Part shown: one piece after another, positions 43,931-53,528 of the stretch
How positions within the stretch are numbered: the stretch's first letter is position 1
Layout of the letters: each line of letters starts with the position of its first letter
DNA from: an uncultured Eubacteriales bacterium
Lineage (GTDB): Bacteria; Bacillota; Clostridia; Lachnospirales; Lachnospiraceae
Direction of reading: 5' to 3'
DNA: 64,000 nt
Assembly: GCA_900545225.1 (NCBI GenBank)
Contig: UQXZ01000009.1
Location: 3,003-67,002, forward strand
Notes under the pieces: model-generated
What the model was told of the DNA's origin: nothing
Database searches by the model: none
What the model saw: only the letters and a program-made list of their open reading frames with translations
Program-made: the position numbers and the translations under genes

Positions 43931-45607
43931 ATGTTTGATCATAGACAGTATAGCAGAGGCTATTTTATGCCGCCAGTTGAATGTAACGACTGGGTTAAAA
44001 AAGAGTATATAGACAAGGCTCCAATGTGGTGTTCTGTTGACCTAAGAGATGGTAATCAGGCCCTTATTGAACCTATGAGCTTGGAAGAAAAGTTGGAGTT
44101 CTTCAATATGCTTCTTAAGATTGGCTTCAAACATATTGAAGTAGGGTTTCCAGCTGCCTCCGAGACAGAATACGAATTCTTACGTACATTAATTGAGAAG
44201 AATATGATTCCTGACGATGTAACAATACAGGTACTTACACAGGCCAGAGAACATATTATTAAGAAGACATTCGAAGCTATTTCAGGTGCTAAGAATGCTG
44301 TTGTTCACGTATACAACTCTGTATCAAAGAACCAGCGAGAGCAGGTATTCAAGAAGTCTAAGGAAGACATCAAGAAGATTGCAATTGAAGGTGCACACAT
44401 GCTCAAGGAGCTTGCAGCTAACGAAAAGGGCAACATCATGTTTGAGTACAGCCCTGAGAGCTTTACAGGTACAGAGCCTGAATACGCACTTGAAGTTAGT
44501 AATGCTGTTATCGACATATGGCAGCCAACACCTGATAAGAAGTGCATCCTTAACTTACCTGCAACAGTAGAAGAATCTCTTCCACATGTATATGCACAGC
44601 AGGTTGAGTATATGCATAAGAACATCCATAACAGAGATGGTGTACTTATTTCATTACATCCACATAACGACAGAGGTACTGGTGTAGCATGTGCAGAGCT
44701 TGGTTTACTTGCAGGCGCTGACAGAATCGAAGGTACTTTATTCGGTAATGGCGAGAGAACAGGTAATACAGATATTATTACTGTTGCAATGAATATGTAT
44801 TCTCACGGTGTTGATCCTGAGCTTGATTTCTCAGACATTACAACAATCGCTAAGAACTATGAGAGACTTACAAGAATGACAGTAAGCCCAAGACAGCCAT
44901 ACTGCGGACAGCTTGTATTCGCTGCATTCTCAGGTTCTCATCAGGATGCTATTTCAAAGGGCTTACATTACAGAGCAGAGAAGCAGCCTGATAAGTGGTC
45001 AGTTCCTTACTTACCAATCAATCCTGAAGACGTTGGCAGAACATACGATTCTGACGTTATCAGAATTAACAGCCAATCTGGTAAGGGTGGTGTTGCATAC
45101 ATTCTTGAGCAGAATTACGGGCTTGATATTCCTAAGGCTATGCGTGAAGACTTAGGATATGCAGTTAAGAATGTATCTGACGTTGAGCATAAGGAACTTA
45201 CACATCAGGAAGTTAAGAATATCTTCGATAAGAGATATATTAAGTTCAACGAAGTATTTGCAATTAACGGTGTTCATTTCATCCAGGAAGATGATAAGAC
45301 AATCACAGCAAGTGTAACAATTGTTGAAAATGGTAATAAGACAACTGAAGTTGATAGAGGTAACGGACGTCTCAACGCTGTATGTAAGGTAATTAATGAT
45401 CATTTAGGACTTAATTGCGATGTTACTACATACGAAGAGCACGCTATGACAATCGGATCTGATTCTACAGCTATCGCATATGTTGGAATTACTGATGAAA
45501 ACGGTAAGACATATTTCGGAGCTGGAGTTGATCCTGATATCATGAGAGCATCTATCGACGCATTAGAGTCTGCATTTAACAGAGCGATAGTAGATAGCAA
45601 AAATTGA
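43931..45607 (+). CDS. leuA: 2-isopropylmalate synthase
   Basis: Condenses 2-oxoisovalerate with acetyl-CoA, the first step of leucine synthesis. The 558-residue protein is the longer type (as in Corynebacterium and fungi). The HMGL-like barrel begins MWCSVDLRDGNQAL with the metal-binding Arg-Asp, has HPHNDRGTG with the metal His residues, and GNGERTGN. The C-terminal LeuA dimer domain (about 430-555), ending near the GVDPDIM block, carries leucine feedback. AGGAGG precedes the ATG. No leuB, leuC or leuD is in the window. The HAD gene start overlaps the stop. Confidence 0.96.
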   Translation: MFDHRQYSRGYFMPPVECNDWVKKEYIDKAPMWCSVDLRDGNQALIEPMSLEEKLEFFNMLLKIGFKHIEVGFPAASETEYEFLRTLIEKNMIPDDVTIQVLTQAREHIIKKTFEAISGAKNAVVHVYNSVSKNQREQVFKKSKEDIKKIAIEGAHMLKELAANEKGNIMFEYSPESFTGTEPEYALEVSNAVIDIWQPTPDKKCILNLPATVEESLPHVYAQQVEYMHKNIHNRDGVLISLHPHNDRGTGVACAELGLLAGADRIEGTLFGNGERTGNTDIITVAMNMYSHGVDPELDFSDITTIAKNYERLTRMTVSPRQPYCGQLVFAAFSGSHQDAISKGLHYRAEKQPDKWSVPYLPINPEDVGRTYDSDVIRINSQSGKGGVAYILEQNYGLDIPKAMREDLGYAVKNVSDVEHKELTHQEVKNIFDKRYIKFNEVFAINGVHFIQEDDKTITASVTIVENGNKTTEVDRGNGRLNAVCKVINDHLGLNCDVTTYEEHAMTIGSDSTAIAYVGITDENGKTYFGAGVDPDIMRASIDALESAFNRAIVDSKN

Positions 45608-46383
45608 AACGCCTGATAGCAAGTGATATCGACGGTACACTGCTTAAAGACGGCCAGCAGACATTAGACGACATTTTTTTCGATTTAATAAGCACCCTGC
45701 ACGCTCAGGGTGTCTTATTTGTTGCAGCAAGTGGCAGACAGCTTGCAAGTCTGAAAATGTTGTTCGAGCCGGTAGCCGACGATATTGTATTTATTGCTGA
45801 AAATGGTGCATATGTATCATATAAGGACGAAATAATCTACGAAAGCAGTATGAATAAGTCACTTGTTCACGGCATTGTTAAGTATATTATGTCAAATGAC
45901 AGATATGAGCCGATTATTTCAACCAAAGATACTGTATATCTGACACAGAACTTTTATGATAATTTCAGAAAAGGCAATGAAAAAATACTGTACACAACTA
46001 CAGTAACAGATGATTTCTTTGGAATTACAGAGGATGTATTAAAAATTACAGCCGCCTGCTTCGACGGATTTACAAGAGAAGAAAAGCTTGAAATGGACAA
46101 CACATGGAGAAAGTATGTTAATACAACTATGTCCAGCAGTATATTTTTCGATTTTATGAATCAGGGCGTAAGCAAGGGTGTTGCGCTTGAGTCTATTATT
46201 AAGCTCTTTGGATTAACTTCCTATGATGCAATAGCATTTGGCGATAATTTTAATGATATTTCCATGTTTAAGGTGGTAGATAATTCATTTGTAATGGAAA
46301 CAGCAGATGATAAGGTTAAGGAAAATGCCAAGTTTGTTGTTTCTGATGTGCCTGAAACTATCAGAAAGATCTACAATTTATAA
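45604..46383 (+). CDS. Cof-type HAD-IIB phosphatase
   Basis: A 259-residue cytoplasmic phosphatase. Motif I DIDGTLL carries the nucleophile Asp, motif II is AASGR, and motifs III/IV are KGVALESI and AFGDNFNDISMF. Family members act on sugar phosphates and flavin or PLP precursors; the substrate here is unknown. The start TTG 45604 overlaps the leuA stop (TTGA), giving the normal N-terminus MKRLIASDIDGTLL. The overlap suggests co-translation with leuA. The parvulin gene begins five bases after the stop. Confidence 0.9.
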   Translation: MKRLIASDIDGTLLKDGQQTLDDIFFDLISTLHAQGVLFVAASGRQLASLKMLFEPVADDIVFIAENGAYVSYKDEIIYESSMNKSLVHGIVKYIMSNDRYEPIISTKDTVYLTQNFYDNFRKGNEKILYTTTVTDDFFGITEDVLKITAACFDGFTREEKLEMDNTWRKYVNTTMSSSIFFDFMNQGVSKGVALESIIKLFGLTSYDAIAFGDNFNDISMFKVVDNSFVMETADDKVKENAKFVVSDVPETIRKIYNL

Positions 46384-46388
46384 TAAAT

Positions 46389-47390
46389 ATGAAAAAAAGA
46401 ATTATTAAAAGCAAGAAAAATAAATCATTTATCATATTGGGAATAGTTACGGTTGCGATTATCGTATATGGTATATTTTTTAATGGTCATTTCGTATATT
46501 TCACAACAGGTGTGCCAAGCGGTAATGTTATGCGCGCTGAAAATGAAAATATTTCAGAAATGGCAGCCAATATATTCCTTTCAGATGAGAAGTCACTTTA
46601 CGAACAGGTGGCAGATGATGAAGTTTTTACAAAGAGTATCGGTAATGTAAGCATTGATGATTATCTGAAGTCAAATGTTGAAAGTAGATTATCAAGAATT
46701 GCAACTCTTAATCTCTATGCCCAGAAGCATGGTATCAGTCTTTCACATGTAAAGAATAATGAGATTGCAATTGCTGCCAATGCATATTACCAGGCTCTTA
46801 CTGATGAGCAGAAGAAAGCCATAGGTGCTGATGTATCAAAGCTTGAGGATTTATTCAGACAGTATGCCATTGCAGATGAGGTTGCTGACATTTTATATTC
46901 CAAGAGCGATTATGAAGTAAGTGCTGATGAAGCGCGAGTTATTTCAGTTCAGTACATCACAGCTGATTCAAAAGAGAAGATTGAAGAGGCGAGCAGTAAG
47001 CTTTCATCAGGCAAAAACTTTTCTGATGTTGCATTAGAGTATAACGGTAATTCCGATTATACGGTTGAGATGAAACGAGGACAATTTGATAAGGCATTTG
47101 AAGATGCGGCTTATGCACTTTCTTCAGGTCAGACAAGCGGAATTGTTGAATCACAGGGCAGATTTTACATCATCAAATGTTCATCTGATAATGAACAGGC
47201 TAAAACAGATGCCAACTTAGTTTTACTTAGAGAACAGCGCAAAAATGAATACTTTGAAAGTCAGTTTGCAAAGTTTGAAAACAACATTTTCGTTGAAGTA
47301 AATAACGGTATCTGGAAGAAAAAGTCAGTTCAGGGTGCAACTTCACTTCCTGTGAGATTTGAAAGCTTTTATGAACAGTATTTGAAATAA
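46389..47390 (+). CDS. Membrane-anchored parvulin-type peptidyl-prolyl isomerase
   Basis: A 333-residue extracytoplasmic folding factor. Basic residues then one transmembrane helix (about 13-35) leave the rest outside. A SurA/PrsA-like helical N-domain precedes a PpiC/parvulin domain (about 180-265), with ARVISVQYITA, LSSGKNFSDVALEYN and FDKAFEDAAYALSSGQTSGI. The family isomerises proline bonds in exported proteins. Unlike PrsA it has no lipobox. It follows the HAD gene after five bases and ends at a terminator. Confidence 0.88.
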   Translation: MKKRIIKSKKNKSFIILGIVTVAIIVYGIFFNGHFVYFTTGVPSGNVMRAENENISEMAANIFLSDEKSLYEQVADDEVFTKSIGNVSIDDYLKSNVESRLSRIATLNLYAQKHGISLSHVKNNEIAIAANAYYQALTDEQKKAIGADVSKLEDLFRQYAIADEVADILYSKSDYEVSADEARVISVQYITADSKEKIEEASSKLSSGKNFSDVALEYNGNSDYTVEMKRGQFDKAFEDAAYALSSGQTSGIVESQGRFYIIKCSSDNEQAKTDANLVLLREQRKNEYFESQFAKFENNIFVEVNNGIWKKKSVQGATSLPVRFESFYEQYLK

Positions 47391-47394
47391 ATTT

Positions 47395-47437
47395 AAAAAA
47401 GCGAAATAGCAAAGTATATTTGTTATTTTGCTTTTTT
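47395..47437 (+). terminator. Terminator after the parvulin gene
   Basis: AAAAAAGCGAAATAGCAAA (47395-47413) pairs with TTTGTTATTTTGCTTTTTT (47419-47437), with a few G-T pairs and a five-base loop. Confidence 0.85.
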
Positions 47438-47579
47438 ATTGTAAATAGATTTATTATAAAAATTTCATTTTACCTGTCACATTTAAATAACGTGTTATGT
47501 AAATAACTTATTATTTGAATAATTTATTATTTAAATATACGTAAAATGAACTAACTCAAGAGGAACCAGGGGAGAGTAT

Positions 47580-49496
47580 ATGTCAGAAAATAATTATAGT
47601 GCCGAGCAGATTTCCATATTGGAAGGTCTTGAAGCTGTTCGTAAAAGACCCGGAATGTATATCGGAAGTACCGGTATCAGAGGTCTTAATCATTTAATAT
47701 ATGAAATCGTGGATAATGCCGTAGATGAACATCTTGAAGGCTTTTGTTCAGAAATAAATGTTACTTTGGAATCTGACGGTTCAGTAACTGTTGAGGACAA
47801 CGGACGTGGTGTGCCTATCGAAATTCATCCAACTGCAAAGATTCCGGCTGTTGAAGTTGTATTTACAATGCTTCATGCGGGCGGTAAGTTTGAGAATTCA
47901 GGCTATAAAATATCAGGTGGTCTACACGGTGTAGGTGCCGCTGTAGTTAATGCCCTTTCAAAGTGGCTTGTTGTTACTGTTAAGAGAGACGGTATCGTAT
48001 ATCAGCAGAAATTCGAAAGAGGTGTTACAAAGACTCCACTTACTCAGATTGGTAAATGTTTAAAGAAGGAGACAGGTACAACTGTTTCATTTTTACCTGA
48101 TGATGAGATATTTGAAAAAACAATATTCAAAGAAGATGCTGTTAAATCACGTCTTCATGAGACTGCATACTTAAATCCTGAATTAACAATTATCTTTAGC
48201 GATAAGAGATCAGGAAAGGATGAAACAATTACATTCCACGAGCCAAAGGGTATCGAGAGCTATGTTGCCGACATTAACAAGAATAAAGAGGCAGTTTCAT
48301 CAATTATTCATTTTAAGGATACTTATGAAGGTATCGAAGTTGAGGTTGCGTTCCAGTATGTAAATGTATTCGAAGAAAATATCTTCGGATTCTGTAACAA
48401 CATTTACACACAGGAAGGTGGAACTCACATTACAGGCTTTAAGCAGAAGTTCACTACAATAATCAACCAGTATGCAAGAGAGCTTGGTATTTTAAAGGAA
48501 AAAGATACTAACTTTACGGGTCTCGATGTTCGTAACGGAATGACTGCAGTAGTTGCAATCAAACATCCAGCTCCAAGATTTGAAGGTCAGACTAAGACTA
48601 AGCTTGATAACCCTGATGCGGGTGTTGCTGTTTCAAATATTGTTGGTGATGAGGTTACTCTTTACTTTGATAAGCACCAGGAAGAGTTAAAGTCAGTTAT
48701 CGACTGTGCCGTTGCATCTGCAAAGATCAGAAAAGCGGAAGAAAAGGCAAAGAATAATGTTTTAAAGAAAACAAAGTATTCATTTGACAGTAACGGAAAG
48801 CTTGCAAACTGTGAAAGCAAAAATCCTGAAGAGTGCGAAGTATTTATCGTAGAGGGTGACTCTGCGGGCGGATCTGCAAAAACTGCACGTAACAGAGCTA
48901 CTCAGGCAATTCTTCCTATCAGAGGTAAGATTTTAAATGTTGAGAAGGCATCTATTGATAAAGTTCTTGCAAACGCAGAAATTCAGTCCATGATTTTAAC
49001 ATTTGGCTGTGGTTTCTCAGAAGGTTATGGCAATGACTTTGATATCAGTAAGCTCCGCTACAATAAGATTATTCTTATGACTGATGCGGACGTTGACGGT
49101 GCTCATATCGATACACTTCTTTTAACATTCTTCTACAGATTTATGCCAGAGCTTATTACAAACGGTCACATTTACATTGCAACACCTCCTCTTTACAAGG
49201 TTATCCAGAAGAACGGTAAGGGCGAGTATCTCTATGACGATAAGGCTCTTGATGATTATAGAAAGAAGCACCATGGTAAATCATTTACTCTTCAGAGATA
49301 TAAAGGTCTTGGTGAAATGGATCCTGAACAGTTATGGGAAACAACTCTTAATCCTGAGACAAGAATTCTTAAGCAGGTTGAAATAGAGGATATCCGTCTT
49401 GCAAATGAGGTAACTGAAATGCTTATGGGTAGTGATGTACCTCCAAGACGAAACTTTATCCGAGAACATGCTAATGAAGCGGAAATTGATGCATAA
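47580..49496 (+). CDS. parE: Type IIA topoisomerase subunit B (ParE/GyrB-like)
   Basis: ATPase subunit of a type II topoisomerase. The 638-residue protein has the GHKL ATPase motifs EIVDNAVDE, DNGRGVP and GGLHGVGAAVVNALS, the transducer domain, and the Toprim motifs VEGDSAGGSA and TDADVDGAH. It ends in the PPRRNFI tail. I choose ParE because the pair lies away from dnaA-recF, where gyrB normally sits, and because the partner lacks a GyrA box. A gyrase assignment remains possible. The A subunit starts 20 bases later. Confidence 0.8.
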   Translation: MSENNYSAEQISILEGLEAVRKRPGMYIGSTGIRGLNHLIYEIVDNAVDEHLEGFCSEINVTLESDGSVTVEDNGRGVPIEIHPTAKIPAVEVVFTMLHAGGKFENSGYKISGGLHGVGAAVVNALSKWLVVTVKRDGIVYQQKFERGVTKTPLTQIGKCLKKETGTTVSFLPDDEIFEKTIFKEDAVKSRLHETAYLNPELTIIFSDKRSGKDETITFHEPKGIESYVADINKNKEAVSSIIHFKDTYEGIEVEVAFQYVNVFEENIFGFCNNIYTQEGGTHITGFKQKFTTIINQYARELGILKEKDTNFTGLDVRNGMTAVVAIKHPAPRFEGQTKTKLDNPDAGVAVSNIVGDEVTLYFDKHQEELKSVIDCAVASAKIRKAEEKAKNNVLKKTKYSFDSNGKLANCESKNPEECEVFIVEGDSAGGSAKTARNRATQAILPIRGKILNVEKASIDKVLANAEIQSMILTFGCGFSEGYGNDFDISKLRYNKIILMTDADVDGAHIDTLLLTFFYRFMPELITNGHIYIATPPLYKVIQKNGKGEYLYDDKALDDYRKKHHGKSFTLQRYKGLGEMDPEQLWETTLNPETRILKQVEIEDIRLANEVTEMLMGSDVPPRRNFIREHANEAEIDA

Positions 49497-49515
49497 ACAC
49501 ATATAGGAGAGAACT

Positions 49516-51855
49516 ATGTCTGAAAAAATTATTAAAACCGAATATTCTGATGTAATGCAGAAATCATACATAGATTATTCTATGAGTGTTATTACTGCCA
49601 GAGCACTTCCTGATATAAGAGACGGTCTTAAGCCTGTTCAAAGACGAGTGCTCTATGCAATGGATCAGCTTGGATTAAATTATGACAAGCCTCACAGAAA
49701 GTCAGCACGTATTGTCGGTGATGCAATGGGTAAATATCACCCACACGGTGACAGCTCAATCTATGAGACTCTTGTAGTGCTCAGTCAGGACTTTAAAAAG
49801 GGAATGGCACTTGTAGACGGTCACGGTAACTTCGGTTCCATCGAAGGTGACGGCGCTGCCGCAATGCGATATACAGAAGCCAAGCTTAAGAAGTTTACAA
49901 AGGATGTATTTTTATCTGATCTTGATAAAAACGTAATTGATTTCATTCCTAACTTCGACGGAACTGAAACTGAGCCTGAAGTTTTACCTGTAAGAGTACC
50001 TAACATTCTTGTAAATGGTGCAGACGGTATTGCTGTAGGTATGGCAACAAATATTCCTACACACAACCTTTCAGAAGTAATTGATGCAATCATTTACTAT
50101 TTTGACAATACGATTTTGAAAAATGGTACAGCCGAGCTTTCTGACATTTTAAATATCCTTCCTGGTCCTGATTTTCCAACAGGTGGTATTGTAATAAACA
50201 AGTCTGATTTATATGAGATTTACAATACCGGAATGGGAAAGATTAAGCTCCGTGGTAAGATTCAGTTTGAACAGGGTAAGGGAAGAGAAAAGGACAGACT
50301 TATCATCACTGAAATCCCTTATACAATGATTGGAAATAATATCACTAAGTTCATGTCTGACGTTGCAGATCTTATTGACAGTAAGCAGGCAAGTGAAATT
50401 ACTGATATTTCAAATGAATCTTCCAAGGATGGAATCAGAATCGTTCTTGAGCTTAAGAAGAATGCTGATATTGACTATCTTACTAACCTTCTTTACAAGA
50501 AGACAAAGCTTGAGGATACATTTGGCGTAAATATGCTCGCCACTGTAAATGGAAGACCTGAAACACTTTCATTACTTGAGATATTTAAGCATTTTACTGA
50601 TTTCCAGATTGATATTAATAAGAGAAAATATACAACTCTTCTTGAAAAAGAGCTTATCAATAAGGAAATCAAGGAAGGTCTTATTAAGGCTGTAGACTGT
50701 ATTGATTTAATTATTGAGATTCTCCGTGGCTCAAAGAAGCTTGAGGACGCCAAGCAGTGCTTAATCAACGGTGTAGTTGACAATATTACTTTCAAGACAA
50801 AGAAATCCATGGAAGCTGCCAAAACTCTTTTATTTACAGAGAAGCAGGCTGATGCAATCCTCTCAATGAGATTATACAGACTTATCGGATTAGAGCTTGA
50901 ACAGCTCCATAAAGAATACGATAAGTGCTTAAAAGATATTGCCACATATGAGAAGATTCTCTCAGGTACAAAAGAGATAATTAATGTTATCAAAAAAGAC
51001 CTTGAGAAAATCAAAAAAGAATACGGATATGAGAGAAGAACACTTATTACTGATGCTAAGGAAGCAGTAGTTCCTGAAAGAGAAATCCCTACAGTCCGCA
51101 TGTATTTCCTTATGGACAGACTGGGATATGTAAGAATGATAGACGGTGCAATTTACGATAAAAATGCAGATACTGTCATTTCTGAAAATAAATTTATCTA
51201 TGAATGTCTTAACACTGATACATTAGTGATATTTACAGATAAGGGAAATGCTCACAGAGTTGCAGTAAATGACATTCCATTTACTAAGTTAAAGGAAAAG
51301 GGTGTTCCAATCGATAACATTTCCAGACTGGTAACTGCAGAAGAAGATATAGTCTACATCACGACTGCAAGAGAGCTGGAAGCAGATCCAAACGGACTTT
51401 TATTATTTATTACAGCAAATGGTCTTGGTAAAAAGGTAGAGAAAACCGAATTTATTGTTACAAAGAAATTAACAACTGCAACAAAGTTAAATGCCGAAGA
51501 TAAGCTTGTAAGCATTATTGATATAAGTAACGGCAACGGAGCAGAAGCCGGAACAGCCACTGCTGAAAACAAGGCCACATCTGATACACAGCTTACAATT
51601 GATATAGCCATTTCCGGCAACAAAGCCGATGCAGGCTCTAACGCTACGAATCCTACAAATGCAAGAGTTGTAACACTTAAGGGAAGTAACAAAAAGAGAA
51701 TCAACTTCAATCTCTCAGAAATCCCTGTTAACAAAAAGGGTGCAGCCGGCGTAATCTGCGTTAAATTAACAGCAGGCAATACAGTAGTAGAAGCAGAAGT
51801 AAAAGAACCCGATGCAAGATTAAAGATCGTAAAACGCGGCGGAAATTTAACATAA
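49516..51855 (+). CDS. parC: Type IIA topoisomerase subunit A (ParC/GyrA-like)
   Basis: DNA-cutting subunit. The 779-residue protein has the winged-helix region with RRVLYAMDQLGL, GDAMGKYHPHGDSSIYE (quinolone-region serines present) and the active-site Tyr in AAMRYTE. The C-terminal about 270 residues form a reduced beta-pinwheel without the QRRGGKG GyrA box, so supercoiling is unlikely and decatenation (topoisomerase IV) more so. An Ala/Thr/Asn-rich stretch at about 672-712, unlike its surroundings, replaces part of one blade. Strong terminator follows. Confidence 0.8.
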   Translation: MSEKIIKTEYSDVMQKSYIDYSMSVITARALPDIRDGLKPVQRRVLYAMDQLGLNYDKPHRKSARIVGDAMGKYHPHGDSSIYETLVVLSQDFKKGMALVDGHGNFGSIEGDGAAAMRYTEAKLKKFTKDVFLSDLDKNVIDFIPNFDGTETEPEVLPVRVPNILVNGADGIAVGMATNIPTHNLSEVIDAIIYYFDNTILKNGTAELSDILNILPGPDFPTGGIVINKSDLYEIYNTGMGKIKLRGKIQFEQGKGREKDRLIITEIPYTMIGNNITKFMSDVADLIDSKQASEITDISNESSKDGIRIVLELKKNADIDYLTNLLYKKTKLEDTFGVNMLATVNGRPETLSLLEIFKHFTDFQIDINKRKYTTLLEKELINKEIKEGLIKAVDCIDLIIEILRGSKKLEDAKQCLINGVVDNITFKTKKSMEAAKTLLFTEKQADAILSMRLYRLIGLELEQLHKEYDKCLKDIATYEKILSGTKEIINVIKKDLEKIKKEYGYERRTLITDAKEAVVPEREIPTVRMYFLMDRLGYVRMIDGAIYDKNADTVISENKFIYECLNTDTLVIFTDKGNAHRVAVNDIPFTKLKEKGVPIDNISRLVTAEEDIVYITTARELEADPNGLLLFITANGLGKKVEKTEFIVTKKLTTATKLNAEDKLVSIIDISNGNGAEAGTATAENKATSDTQLTIDIAISGNKADAGSNATNPTNARVVTLKGSNKKRINFNLSEIPVNKKGAAGVICVKLTAGNTVVEAEVKEPDARLKIVKRGGNLT

Positions 51856-51953
51856 GGATTGTTATAGTCCGTACGAATTAAATCATTTAAAGCTATCTTA
51901 CTGACCTAATTTTAAAGGCTAATCCTGAAAAACTGTAAAGAAGTAACAACTGT

Positions 51954-52006
51954 AAAAAGTAAGTGCCATACCAGACATTTTTAGTCTGGTATGGCACTTA
52001 CTTTTT
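51954..52006. terminator. Bidirectional terminator between parC-like gene and argH
   Basis: A perfect 23-pair stem: 51954-51976 (ending GCCATACCAGAC) with 51984-52006 (starting GTCTGGTATGGC), seven-base loop, A5 and T5 flanks. Confidence 0.95.
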
Positions 52007-52046
52007 ACATATAATATTTTATCGTAATTTCTAATTCACCTTAAAA

Positions 52047-53420
52047 TTACTCAGCAAGATACTTCTCGTACTCTGCTATAGCTTCCTTCATTCTTGCAGG
52101 TCCCGGAGCACCCTTTGTAAGTCTTGCATCAACACATGTTTCAAGACTGATTGCATCGTAAATATCCTCATCAAAGATTTCAGAGAAGTTCTTGAACTCT
52201 TCAAGAGTAAGATCTAAAAGTGAGATATTACGGTCAAGGCAGAAGAGAACCATTTCACCGATAACTCTGTGAGCATCTCTGAATGGCATTCCGTGCTTTA
52301 CAAGGTAATCAGCAGCATCAGTAGCATTTGTGAATCCCTTCATGGCACTGTCTTCCATTCTTTCGTTGTTGAACTTCATTGTTGCAATCATACCTGTAAA
52401 TAAGATAATTGAGTTATTTACTGTATCCATAGCATCAAATGATAATTCCTTATCTTCCTGCATATCCTTGTTGTATGCAAGTGGAAGACCCTTCATAACT
52501 GTAAGTAATGATGTTAAAGCTCCATAAACTCGACCAGTCTTACCACGAACAAGCTCTGCAATATCAGGGTTCTTCTTCTGAGGCATGATAGAACTACCTG
52601 TTGAATATGCATCATCGATTTCTGTAAATCCATATTCATTTGAGTTCCAGATACAGATTTCCTCAGATAATCTGCTAAGGTGCATCATAATGATTGAAAG
52701 ATCTGATAAGTACTCGATTAAGTAATCTCTGTCAGAAACTGAATCTAAGCTGTTTCTTGTAGGACCTTCAAAGCCTAAAAGTTTAGCTGTCTGATCTCTG
52801 TCAAGTGGGTATGTTGTGCCTGCAAGAGCGCCTGCTCCAAGAGGGCAGTAGTTCATTCTCTTGTAGTTGTCTTCAAGTCTGCTTCTGTCTCTTACGAACA
52901 TTTCGAAGTATGCACCGAGATGATGTGCAAGTGTAATAGGCTGAGCCTTCTGTAAATGTGTAAATCCAGGCATGAATGTATCAATATTTTCCTTCATAAC
53001 CTTTAAGATTGCCTCTAAGAGCTCCTTAAGAAGGATATTAGTATGCTCGATCATTGAACGTGTATATAATCTCATGTCGAGAGCAACCTGGTCATTTCTT
53101 GAACGTCCTGTATGAAGTTTCTTACCTACATCGCCGATTCTTGTAATAAGAGTAGCCTCTACAAATGTATGGATATCTTCATATTCATCATCAATAACAA
53201 GCTTACCTGCTTCAATGTCAGCTAAGATATTCTTAAGCTCTGAAACGATAAGTTCTGAATCTTCCTTAGGAATAATGTTGCAGTCGCCAAGCATAGTAGC
53301 ATGTGCAATACTTCCTTCGATATCCTGCTTGTACAATCTCTTATCAAAACCGATAGAAGCGTTAAAATCATTTACAAGCTTGTCTGTTTCTTTTGTAAAT
53401 CTTCCACCCCAAAGTTTCAT
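52047..53420 (-). CDS. argH: Argininosuccinate lyase
   Basis: Splits argininosuccinate to arginine and fumarate, the last step of arginine synthesis. The 457-residue fumarase-superfamily protein shows KLWGGRFTKETD at the start, HTGRSRNDQVA, TPGFTHLQKAQP-type block (here MPGFTHLQKAQP), and the signature GSSIMPQKKNPD with the catalytic Ser. It is unlinked from argG and argCJBD, 32 kb away, and no ARG box was seen in its short upstream gap. GGAGG precedes the start. Confidence 0.97.
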   Translation of the reverse strand: MKLWGGRFTKETDKLVNDFNASIGFDKRLYKQDIEGSIAHATMLGDCNIIPKEDSELIVSELKNILADIEAGKLVIDDEYEDIHTFVEATLITRIGDVGKKLHTGRSRNDQVALDMRLYTRSMIEHTNILLKELLEAILKVMKENIDTFMPGFTHLQKAQPITLAHHLGAYFEMFVRDRSRLEDNYKRMNYCPLGAGALAGTTYPLDRDQTAKLLGFEGPTRNSLDSVSDRDYLIEYLSDLSIIMMHLSRLSEEICIWNSNEYGFTEIDDAYSTGSSIMPQKKNPDIAELVRGKTGRVYGALTSLLTVMKGLPLAYNKDMQEDKELSFDAMDTVNNSIILFTGMIATMKFNNERMEDSAMKGFTNATDAADYLVKHGMPFRDAHRVIGEMVLFCLDRNISLLDLTLEEFKNFSEIFDEDIYDAISLETCVDARLTKGAPGPARMKEAIAEYEKYLAE

Positions 53421-53458
53421 ATATGTCCTCCAAAATTTAATAGTGTTCGTACATATAA

Positions 53459-53491
53459 TAAAGCCATAAGTTCTATATTCTTATGGCTTTA
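53459..53491 (-). terminator. Terminator-like hairpin between yfhO and argH
   Basis: TAAAGCCATAAG (53459-53470) pairs perfectly with CTTATGGCTTTA (53480-53491). It follows the leftward yfhO gene and precedes argH. The T tail is short. Confidence 0.6.
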
Positions 53492-53528
53492 TACAATCAT
53501 CTTATAATAACATATCGAACAGATATAT

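Noticed and set aside
47480..47560. AT-rich repeated AAATAA(C/T) units before the parE-like gene as an origin or iteron array
   Set aside because: Short, irregular, with no DnaA boxes (TTATCCACA) nearby; probably ordinary AT-rich promoter DNA.
50493..51101. Long leftward open frame inside the parC-like gene
   Set aside because: Antisense shadow of a strongly conserved coding region; composition is Ser/Leu-rich as expected for a complement frame.
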